This document shows positions 1 to 7,137 of a stretch of DNA of 23,172 bases, in pieces; position 1 is the stretch's first letter, and each line of letters opens with the position of its first letter. Source of the stretch: Lingula anatina (Eukaryota; Brachiopoda; Lingulata; Lingulida; Lingulidae). Under the pieces are notes generated by a model. The model ran no database searches. It was not told the DNA's origin and saw only the letters and a program-made list of their open reading frames with translations. The stretch is from positions 1 to 23,172 of the forward strand of contig NW_019775721.1 in the NCBI RefSeq assembly GCF_001039355.2, in the 5' to 3' direction. The position numbers and the translations under genes are program-made.

Positions 1-2
1 GT

Positions 3-218
3 CCAACAGGAGAGAAATTCAATCAGTCTGACTTTGAAAACACCCATTTGCAAAATCATTCACCAAGCAATGATCAGGAGTCCCGCTTTGAGAATTCAGA
101 AGCAGCTCAGAACAAACAAGTGCCAAACACTGTGGATAACACTGTACCCCAATCACCAGTGCCATCTCCACGACGATCTACTAGAATAACAAAAGCACCT
201 GATAGACTGAACTTGTAA
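3..218 (+). pseudogene. C-terminal tail of an LTR-retrotransposon Pol polyprotein (5'-truncated by window edge)
   Basis: The frame is open from base 3 to the TAA at 216-218, giving about 71 residues. It is a low-complexity N/Q/S/P-rich linker ending in RRSTRITKAPDRLNL. An R-R-S-x-R-x...P-x-R-L-x-L terminus is typical of the extreme C-terminus of Pol in Gypsy-type (and some BEL-type) elements, just after the integrase. About 200 bases downstream there is a polypurine tract and an LTR-like sequence, in the order expected for the 3' end of such an element. The integrase core itself lies outside the window, so the clade cannot be fixed and I cannot tell whether the element is intact. Confidence 0.7.
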
Positions 219-420
219 CTTGTACATATGCATGAACAATGTCATATAGCTCTACTAGCTAGGATTTTATTTATCACTGTATTTACTTTATTTTACTCAC
301 TTAAACTACATGCTTCACATGTGAGACTTCTCTTGCACAAGGTATTACTCAAGAAATCAAAAAGACATTTATTCAGTGTTGCCACTATCAACCCTTGATT
401 TAGCACCGATTATCTTTTCT

Positions 421-435
421 AAAGGAAGAAGGGGA
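421..435 (+). other. Polypurine tract of the LTR retrotransposon
   Basis: Fifteen uninterrupted purines (AAAGGAAGAAGGGGA) lie directly before a TG dinucleotide at 436. A polypurine tract primes plus-strand DNA synthesis in LTR elements and abuts the 3' LTR. The position downstream of the Pol tail supports this reading. Confidence 0.65.
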
Positions 436-648
436 TGTTATGGTTCTTAACACTATCGGTCAAGCTTATAGTAACCCCAACCCTCTGTCATCAATTATCC
501 ATTAAATAGCACTCTCACTAGTGTAGTATAAACAAGCTTAACATCAGTGATCCCTCTGATACACAGACACACATTGTATATATTTCAGCACACTTAGAAA
601 TAAAGTTAGTTGTAGTAGTCAAGTTCTTCTTGGAGTTGTTTCAGTGAC
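436..648 (+). repeat. 3' LTR (approximate right boundary)
   Basis: It begins with TGTTATGG directly after the polypurine tract. It contains a TATA-like TATAAA at 527-532 and a polyadenylation signal AATAAA at 599-604, the usual U3-R-U5 order. The right edge is set near a terminal CA (about 643-648), because from about 658 the sequence rejoins the flanking tandem repeat (compare 3671 onward). At about 213 bp it is a short LTR. The 5' LTR is outside the window, so neither LTR identity nor a target-site duplication can be checked. Confidence 0.55.
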
Positions 649-1009
649 ACTTAAATTTATGTGTCTCTATGTATTCTGATCACTATGCATGTTTGTTTTG
701 TCACTGTATGTGTTTATACATATTTTGATCACTGTGATGCATCTATGTTGTAACTGCTGTATATTTCTGCATATATTCTTCATTGATGATGTATTCTCTG
801 ATTTCAGCAGAGATGAAGGTGAGTCTCTGATTATCATCATTCTGAGGACAGCTAAACGCGTCATCACATCAAGATGTACAATGCTGCAGCCTCAGCACAG
901 GTCAGTACAACAATGATATTGCTAAACTTTGTTCTTCTCTTTATCCTTTTTGACCCTCACCAGTTTTTATAGTTTCTTGAAAATTTTCATTTTGTAATAA
1001 GGTCACTGA

Positions 1010-1390
1010 GGGAGTCTGACTAAATTGCTTTCAACTTAACTGGCTTAAATGTCTGTCACACCTGGTAAAGCTGTTAGGTGGTAATTATCTTTACCCCCTA
1101 GCTAGTTTCCTAGGGAGTTAGACCGATGCAGATGGATCGATCTAGGCTTGGAAACCCAGTCTTAGGCTCTGTTCTCACAACTTTTAGATCGATCTATCAC
1201 CGCGGGGAGTCTCACTAGATTACTGTCAGATAATCCGCCTTAAGTGTCCGTCCCCGCCTACTACAAGCTTTAAGGGGTAATTAACTTTCGTGTCCGCCCG
1301 GCTGACAGCTATTTAGCGTGAACCCCCAGGGAGTTAGGTCGATCTAAAGTAGGTCGATCTAATCTATGGAAATGGGGTGTTAGATCTCAC
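1010..1390. mobile_element. Nested foldback MITE cluster (AGATCGATCT family)
   Basis: Bases 1010-1110 are a truncated copy of the element seen complete at 4156-4312. Bases 1204-1327 form a foldback: the left end GGGGAGTCTCACTAGATTAC is an imperfect inverted repeat of the right end GTGAACCCCC region, with CTGTCAG/CTGACAG inside both arms. AGATCGATCT/AGGTCGATCT palindromes flank it at 1186-1195 and 1336-1365. The same block occurs in inverted orientation at 6305-6529. No coding capacity is present, and the size and terminal inversions fit a non-autonomous DNA transposon. Confidence 0.7.
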
Positions 1391-2066
1391 TCAGTTTTAC
1401 ATATCTTCAAATTCACAAGGGTTGATATGAACTTTTAGGGTTTGGGGTGGGGTTGTGATGAGAAAAATCTGTATATAGATGAAATATCCTGCATACATTC
1501 TGATGCCTATGTGCTTCTTGTTGTGACACTTTGTATCTGTATATATTCTGATCACTATCTATGTTTGTTTTGTAACTTTACATGTATATATATTTTTTTA
1601 TCATTGTGTTATATCTGTACTGTAACTACTGTATGTGTCTGCATATATTCTTTACTGACCATGGGTTCTCTGATTTCAGGGGAGATGAAGGTATGTCTCC
1701 TGGATTATCATCAGGTAATTTCTCATCATCACTAGCAAGATCTACAACATCGCAACCTTAGCACAGGTCAATGCAACGATAACATTGCTATATACTGGTG
1801 TTTTCATCAATCTGTTTTTGACCATTACCTCTATATTTAGTAGCTGTGACACAGCTGTAATTATCATTTTGTAAAAGAGCCACTTAGAGCTCAATAATTT
1901 TTATATATGTTCAAATCGGTATATTCTAATGCATGTGCACTGCTTGTTGTGACACTGTTGGTGTCTGTGCATATTCTGATTGCTATCTTGTTTGTTTTGT
2001 TGCTTTATGTTTATATATTTTGCTTGCCGCAATATGTTTGTGTTGTAACTATTGAATGTCTGCATA

Positions 2067-3276
2067 TGAAAACTTTAGTGCCAAATAGCTTTGATACACT
2101 CCAATTTGCCTACCGCAGTAACAGAAGTGTAGACGATGCTCTTTCTATGTGTTTACACAAAGTTCTCGAACATCTCGATTGTAAAAATGCCTATGTTAGA
2201 ATTTTATTTGTTGACTATAGCTCAGCATTTAATACCAGCATTTTGTACCAAGCAAATTGTATTTTAAACTTTTGGATGATCTTAATTTTCCACCAGCACT
2301 CTGCGATTGGATTTTAGATTTTCTTTTAAACAGAAAACAGTCAGTAAAAGTCGGTTTTAACTTCTCGGACACTATAAGTTTTAAACACTGGCACACCCCC
2401 AGGGCTGTGTCTTAGCACCTTGTTTATATACGTTATTCACCCACGACTGTGTGGCGAGGGAGGAAAATACATTTTTAATGAAGTTTGCCGATGACACAAC
2501 TTTAGTCGGCTTGATACACCATAATGATGAGATGTCATACAGGCAGTCGGTTACAAGTTTAGTAAATTGGTGCACAGACAATGACTTGATATTAAATGTG
2601 AGCAAAACAAAAGAAATGATCATAGACTTCAGAAGAAATCAGATAAGTAAAAATCCCTTGGAAGTTAACGGTAAAGCGGTCGAACAGGTTTCTAATTATA
2701 AATTACTAGGGGTTCAGCTGAATAATAGGTTAACCTAGGGCGATAACATCATGAAGCTATTGAAAAAGGCATGTCAACGAATGTATTTCTTAAGGAAATT
2801 GAAAGCTTTTACCAGTAATGTGTTTATTTTAACGAACTTTTACAGGTGTGTTTTAGAGAGTATTTTAACTTATTCAGTAACTGTTTGGTATGGACGTGCA
2901 ACTGTGGAGGAGAGGAACAAGTTGGAAAAGATCGTCGAAACTGCAGGGATTGTAATTGGAACAGATCTAACTCCCATCCATACTATTTATCTAGACAGGA
3001 CTAAAAAGAAAACATTATCAATAATGACAGACAGTTCCCATCCAGCCCATACCCTTTTTAAATTTTTACCTAGCAATTCGAGACTCTTAGCTTTTAAGGG
3101 CAGTAAGCGATTTTTAAATAGCTTTTATCCTTCGGCAGTAACTATTTTTAACTCTAACATGTAATTTTAATTTTCATTCTTTATATTTCAATGGCGCTAC
3201 TACAGGGCAAAAGATTCCCGATTTTATATATTTGTATTTTATTGGCTTAATAAATTATTATTATTATTATTATTAT
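2067..3276 (+). mobile_element. 5'-truncated L2/CR1-like LINE insertion with (TTA)n tail
   Basis: The insertion interrupts one unit of the flanking tandem repeat between ...GTCTGCATAT and ATATTCTTTATTG. The uninterrupted neighbour at about 1637-1665 reads straight across this point. The element ends in GGCTTAATAAA followed by (TTA)n, a 3' end typical of L2/CR1-type LINEs. It lacks the endonuclease and most of the RT N-terminus. Confidence 0.8.
2068..3164 (+). pseudogene. Reverse transcriptase of a non-LTR retrotransposon (L2/CR1-like), inactivated
   Basis: Successive frames encode the finger/palm and thumb parts of a LINE reverse transcriptase. [17 protein letters not shown] and [10 protein letters not shown] (RT motif A, catalytic Asp) lie in 2068-2250. 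A degraded TPQGCVLAP-like motif B lies near 2390-2420. The catalytic FADDTT box (motif C) lies near 2486, followed by SLVNWCTDNDLILNVSKTKEM. The C-terminal thumb/connection (YFLRKLK...SILTYSVTVWYG) runs to the stop at 3162-3164. Breaks are at least one frameshift between about 2250 and 2450, and an in-frame TAG at 2736-2738 where family members normally have Trp. The upstream apurinic endonuclease domain is absent, as expected for 5' truncation during target-primed reverse transcription. Confidence 0.85.
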
Positions 3277-3795
3277 ATATTCTTTATTGATGATTTGTTC
3301 TTTGATTTCAGGAGAGATGAAGGTGTATCTCTGATTATCATCATACTGAGGGCAACTAATTTATGAACTCATCATCGCCAGCAAGATCTATAACCTCGCA
3401 GCCTCAGCGCATGTCAGTGCAACGATAATATTGCTATACTTTGTTGTTTTCTTTAATCCCCTTTTAACCCTCACCACTATATTTAGTAGCTGTGTAAATG
3501 ATTTTGTAAAAGGGCCACTTAGATCGCATGGATTTTTATATATGTTCTAATTGACAAGGGTTGATGTGAACTTGTAGTGGTTGAGGTGGGATGGGGCTGA
3601 GAAAAAGTCTCTATACAGAAAATATTTCATGCATACATTCTGATGCCTGTGCACTGCCTGTTGTGATGCTTTATGTGTCTCTATATATTCTGATCACTAT
3701 GCATGTTTGTTTTGTCGCTGTATGTGTTTATATATAATTTGATGTGTACTCTTTATGTAGCATGTCCTTGTTCCAAAAGATGTAGCATGTCCTTC

Positions 3796-3905
3796 TAGCT
3801 TCTCACAATAGGCTTTGGAGGCTGGTCAGACTTCTGTCTTGCATGGGATAGCATGTGTCCCTTTACAAATACACTTTTTCTTCGTTTTTTCCAGCTGCCT
3901 TTACC
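3796..3905 (-). pseudogene. N-terminal scrap of Mutator-like transposase
   Basis: Read on the minus strand, this segment encodes GKGSWKKRRKSVFVKGH and then ARQKSDQPP, matching the transposase N-terminus at 8229-8346 closely. The basic run is in frame here, whereas the copy at 8310-8346 has lost one base in a poly-A run, so this scrap helps define the intact reading. It sits inside the tandem repeat where about 100 bp of a unit is replaced. Its right edge joins directly to the GCAGAGATGAAGG block. Just left of it, TGTAGCATGTCCTT is directly repeated (about 3756 and 3780), suggesting a repair-type junction. No start codon is visible. Confidence 0.7.
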
Positions 3906-4155
3906 GTACAGCAGAGATGAAGGTGTATCTCTGATTATCATCATACTGAAGACAGCTAAACTGGTCATCACATCAAGATCTACAACATTGCAGCCTCAGC
4001 ACAGGTCAATGCAACAATGATATTGATGTACTTTGTTGTTCTCTTCAATCCCCTTTTGACCCTCACCACTTTTTATAGTTCCTGGAAAATTATCAATTTG
4101 TAAAAAGGTCACTTTGGGGCCATTCCAACAGATATTTTGAGTGCTCTCTCTCCCT

Positions 4156-4312
4156 GGGAAGTCTGACTAAATTGCTATCAACTTAACCAGCTTCTATGTC
4201 TGTCACACCTAGTAAAGCTGTTAGGTGGTAATTATCTTTACCCCCTAGCTAATTTGATAGGCGTGACTATCAATCTAGCCAGTTAAGTTGATAGCAATCT
4301 AATGAGACTCCC
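4156..4312. mobile_element. Foldback MITE, complete copy
   Basis: The left arm (GGGAAGTCTGACTAAATTGCTATCAACTTAACC) and the right arm (AGTTAAGTTGATAGCAATCTAATGAGACTCCC) are inverted repeats of about 35 bp around a middle of about 90 bp containing CTGTTAGGTGGTAATTATCTTTACCCCC. A truncated copy is at 1010-1110. The right flank (GATGGATCGATCTAAGCATGG) is shared with the flank at about 1130-1150. Confidence 0.7.
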
Positions 4313-4614
4313 TAGGGAGTTGGACTGATCCAGATGGATCGATCTAAGCATGGGAACCCAGTCTTAGATCCCACTCAGTTTTATATAGCTTCAAATTGAC
4401 AAGGGTTAATATGGGTTGGGGTGGGATGACACTGAGAAAAAATCTGTACATAGATTAAATTTCCTGCATACATTCTGATGCCTGTGCACTGCCTGTTGTG
4501 ACACTGTTTGTGTCTGTATATATTCTGATCACTATCTATGTTTGTTTTGTAGCTTAATGTTGATGTTTGTTTTGATCACTCACACTGTGTAATAATTGTG
4601 TTGTAACTACTGTA

Positions 4615-5789
4615 GGGCAGAAACCACTAAATCAACCAATCACTGACTGTCATAGACAAATGTAGTTCAGTGAGAAAAAATTAGTGCTTTTTTTCATTAT
4701 ATTTTTAAGTTTTAAGACTAGAAGAAAGACCAACAAACTTTTTTATATTTCACAACCAATTTATTACAGAGTAGTATCTTGAAATCATACATTTTCTTTT
4801 AATTACATGCTCTCTTTGAATAGCTGTGATCAGGAAGTAGAAGTTTTGGCATAGATATGCATCTTCTGTAGTCATTACTTTTCAATGCTTTAGATCTGTC
4901 ATATCTTCTGTAACGGCTAAGGATTCTCCTTCTAGCTCTTAACTTAAATGCAACTGTCTTTTTGTGATTTACTCTCATTTTCATCTGTTTTTCATCTTTC
5001 TCCAGATATTTAAGGACTGAAGAAGTTGGCACAATACCAACAGAGGCCATCTTACTCAAAGTGGATTGCTTAAGTCCATTATTCCGTAAGTGAACTGCAC
5101 TGTGAATCCTGCCTGTGAAGTTCCAGAAAAAGCTGACAACTTAATCATTAGTTTTCTGAAATGTTCGGTTTAAAGACTCCACTTTTGTGTGTTGGTATTT
5201 AGTTTTGTTGATTCAGTTGCCCTTGGGCCCAGTCTATAACTTAGGCACTGTCTTTGGATGTGCATATNGTACCCAGCCTAGCAGTGAGTATTATGCAGGG
5301 AAGGACAGGAAGCCTGATTTCCTGTATCCTCACAACACACACAAACAAACATAAACAACAGTTGTGACAATTAACCTTGCACTTGACTTTAAGTAATTTT
5401 TAAATATTTTAAAATCTTTTTATTAGTAATTTTCCACTTCTCACATTTTATTTCTCAGCAAAGTGCACTTAAACTGGTCACAACCAGTTAAGATGCATAT
5501 CTCACATTTTCACACATGTCCATCATCTGGTGTCCAAATTTGAAAACAATTGAAACAAATTCAGGCACAGAAATTTGCATTTAACTTTTTATCACTCATG
5601 AAATTGTGCTTTCTCACCAGGTGCAATGTTGGCTAAAGTGGCCCATACAGTAACCACATTTTCAACTTGACAGGGCTCAGTCACCAAGATACCGTTCTCA
5701 GTCATATTGGGCGGAGCAGTTGGCAGTGTATTAAGGTTTTAATTTTTGGTGTCAGAAGGTAAGAACAGCGGGTGGTGGTTTCTGTGAAG
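4615..5789. mobile_element. Mutator-like DNA element, copy 1 (internally deleted)
   Basis: The left end GGGCAGAAACCACTAAATCAACC abuts the tandem repeat, which ends at ...TGTAACTACTGTA. The first 76 bp match the left ends at 5790 and 9047. This copy then jumps directly to the transposase 3' end: the zinc-finger and nuclease genes are missing. It continues to an N at 5267 and finishes with the same 520-bp right part as copy 2 (GTACCCAGCCTAGCAGTG... to GTGGTTTCTG at 5776-5785). The N may hide a misjoin, because the transposase N-terminal half is also missing exactly there. Confidence 0.65.
4799..5245 (-). pseudogene. Mutator-like transposase, C-terminal fragment (copy 1)
   Basis: The minus strand encodes HTKVESLNRTFQKTN, a stop (TAA near 5140), then FFWNFTGRIHSAVHLRNNG and the basic C-terminus (SVLKYLEKDEKQ, RARRRILSRYRRYDRSK). 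A ...QK-x-E-S-x-N-R... stretch followed by G-R-x-H-S-A-V-H is, as I remember it, characteristic of the C-terminal part of animal Mutator-like transposases. This fragment keeps about 40 residues upstream of SFFWN that copy 2 has lost. There is a second in-frame stop near 5205. An AATAAA on the minus strand (4760-4765 as TTTATT) follows the stop codon and is shared with copy 2. Confidence 0.7.
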
Positions 5790-5988
5790 GGCAGAAACCA
5801 CTAAATCAACCAATCACCAACTCTTATAGACGCGTGTAGTTCAGTGGGAGAAAATTAGTGCTATTTTTTTTTCTTTTTTTTTCCTGACATTTCTTGTGTG
5901 TTGCTAGGGTTAATTTTGGTATCAACTAGCAGGCTAGGGAGTAAATTACTGCCAGTTTTTATTTTTTTTTATTTTTTTTTTTTTTCAG

Positions 5989-6106
5989 GACCAGGCACAG
6001 GTGCGGTGCAGTGCAGTCGTGAGACCTCTGGAGGAGTGGTTGCTGACTGTGAGTGGTGTAGTGGTTTGTTCACAAACAGAGGGGTGCACATGTTCAAGTC
6101 ATGCCG
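5989..6106 (+). CDS. Putative exon encoding a C2HC-type zinc finger
   Basis: A long T tract ending in CAG (5987-5988 = AG) precedes this 118-base segment, and CCG/GTAAGAAAG follows it, so both splice signals are strong. The frame from base 5991 reads PGTGAVQCSRETSGG and then DCEWCSGLFTNRGVH plus MFKSCR. This is a C-x2-C-x3-F-x3-RG-V-H...C pattern like the single C2HC fingers found in transposon-encoded proteins. The upstream exon is uncertain: a 33-base segment between TTGCTAG and GTAAATT (about 5908-5941) is in phase, but no start codon is visible. The donor leaves phase 2, which does not fit direct splicing to the endonuclease ORF at 6596. The exon may therefore belong to a separate short product. 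Copies at 9227-9344 and 10695-10812 carry a TGA where this one has the TCA serine codon. Confidence 0.5.
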
Positions 6107-6304
6107 GTAAGAAAGTTCAGTTGATGACAGTATATTTTTTTGCCATTGGGAGTTATGTCAGTGTGTCTGCTGTCCAAGGGGATGGGAAATGTTTCACCCA
6201 GTGATTTTGTTCATACAGTTTAGCAGGCATTTCTTAGTGTGGTCGTCAATGGGAAATTATTTGGTGGTTTCTGGGAAAATGACAACTGTTCACTTTTGGC
6301 TTAG

Positions 6305-6529
6305 GGTGCTTTCCCAGACAATTAGATCGATTTAAAGATTAAAGTTTAGATCGACCTAACTCCCTGGGGGTTCACACTAAATTGCAGTCAGCCAAACGGG
6401 CACCATAGTTAATTACCCAATAACAGCTTTTAGTAGGCGGAACAGACGCTTAAGCCTGCCAAGCTGACAGTAATCTAGTGAGACTCCCCACAGGGATAGA
6501 TCGATCTAAAAATCTATGGAAATGGGTTG
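6305..6529 (-). mobile_element. 225-bp MITE with TTAG target-site duplication
   Basis: In copy 3 the host sequence reads ...TTGGCTTAG-TTTCAATATTTAG uninterrupted (about 9533-9552). Here TTAG (6301-6304) is followed by 225 bp and a second TTAG (6530-6533) before TTTCTATATTTAG. The ends form an imperfect inverted repeat of about 28 bp including TTTCC and TTAGATCGAT. The core 6366-6489 is the reverse complement of the foldback at 1204-1327. It sits between the zinc-finger exon and the endonuclease ORF. Confidence 0.8.
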
Positions 6530-6558
6530 TTAGTTTCTATATTTAGAGCAGCACAGGC

Positions 6559-6566
6559 TATAAAAG
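6559..6566 (+). promoter_or_regulatory. Possible TATA box for the endonuclease ORF
   Basis: TATAAAAG followed by GG lies 37 bases before the ATG at 6596. Normal spacing would put the transcription start near 6589, leaving a leader of only a few bases. In the parallel copies the same place reads TATAATCA and 16 bases are missing, so the box is not conserved. Motif-only call. Confidence 0.3.
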
Positions 6567-6595
6567 GGTGGTCTTGCATTATTTCAAACACAGAA

Positions 6596-6937
6596 ATGGC
6601 TAATCAGCAATTTCTTGTAGATTTGAGTGATAAATTACATGCAAGATTACATAACACACAGGAAAGATACTGTTGGCTGTGGACTGGGGGCACCAGTTGT
6701 TCCAGTGGGGTTCGTTATGGGATGATGAGGGTTACATTTCCTGGGGCCAGACACTCCGTTACTGTTGGAGTGCACAGGGTGGCATTTATGCTGAAGGAGA
6801 GGATTTTAAACATACCGAGAGGGATAGAAGTATCTCAACTGTGTGGAGTCACTCTGTGCTGTAACCATCTCACAGCAGAGCCTCACGGAATCAACAATAA
6901 CAGATTACATTGTCGTAATGTGGGCAGGTGCCTCTGA
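6596..6937 (+). CDS. I-PpoI-like His-Me finger endonuclease (zf-His_Me_endon type), probably catalytically impaired
   Basis: A 113-residue ORF starting at ATG 6596 (MANQQFLVDL), which is shared with the copies at 9589 and 11057. RYCWLWTGG (C26) opens the domain. RYGMMRV and VGVHRVAFML form the middle strands. VSQLCGVTLCCNHLTAEPH then INNNR and HCRNVGRC complete the beta-beta-alpha-metal and zinc-loop region. By comparison with the I-PpoI family as I know it, C83, C88/C89 and H91 correspond to the first zinc site, N100 to the metal-binding Asn and C106 to the second site. Two oddities stand out. The catalytic His expected in S-H-L-C is Gln (Q81), and the C-N-P-x-H-L segment has lost two residues. 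The second zinc loop stops early at ...GRCL. Homing-type nucleases of this fold make staggered double-strand cuts. The ORF faces the transposase gene, about 200 bp from its stop codon. The family call is by motif memory, without a search. Confidence 0.65.
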   Translation: MANQQFLVDLSDKLHARLHNTQERYCWLWTGGTSCSSGVRYGMMRVTFPGARHSVTVGVHRVAFMLKERILNIPRGIEVSQLCGVTLCCNHLTAEPHGINNNRLHCRNVGRCL

Positions 6938-7098
6938 CACAGACAGAGGTCAAATTGTGTACATGATAATTGTTATTATTATTGCTGTTATTATTATTAT
7001 TAATTTTACATTTACTTAATTTATAGATTTCTCAATTATATTTCTAAGTTTTAAGACTAGAAGAAAGACCAACAAACTTTTTTATATTTCACAACCAG
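6938..7098. other. Convergent intergenic spacer with (TTA)n microsatellite
   Basis: This separates the endonuclease stop from the transposase 3' end. It holds a TTATTATTATTGC(TTA)n-like run at about 6970-7003. From about 7035 it matches copy 1 from 4697 (ATTATATTT...AAGTTTTAAGACTAG). No plus-strand AATAAA was seen. Confidence 0.5.
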
Positions 7099-7104
7099 TT
7101 TATT
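7099..7104 (-). terminator. Polyadenylation signal of the transposase gene
   Basis: TTTATT on the plus strand is AATAAA on the minus strand, about 35 bases past the transposase stop at 7138-7140. It is conserved at 4760-4765 in copy 1. Confidence 0.5.
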
Positions 7105-7137
7105 ACAGAGTAGTATCTTGAAATCATACATTTTCTT

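Larger units (their letters stand above)
650..4614 (+). repeat. Degenerate tandem array of a ~0.45 kb repeat, interrupted by several transposons
   Basis: The same succession of blocks recurs about five times. The first block reads CATTCTGATGCC...TGTTGTGACACT...TATTCTGATCACTAT...TTTGTTTTGT (about 658, 1495, 1905, 3630 and 4465). Next comes a TGATTTCAG-xx-GAGATGAAGG block (about 800, 1675, 3305 and 3907). Last is a CCTCAGCACAGGTCAATGCAACGATAA block followed by TTGACAAGGGTTGATGTGAACTT. Unit 2 (about 1490-1905) is the least interrupted, at about 410 bp. The others are longer only because elements are inserted: an LTR element, MITEs at 1010-1390 and 4156-4312, a LINE at 2067-3276 and a Mutator fragment at 3796-3905. 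The fifth unit is cut by the DNA transposon starting at 4615. Short ORFs here are not conserved between units, so I treat the array as non-coding. Confidence 0.75.

Noticed and set aside
5898-6110. 70-residue plus-strand ORF read through T tracts (FIFFYFFFF...)
   Set aside because: The F-rich part is a polypyrimidine tract before a splice acceptor; only the part after 5989 is likely coding.
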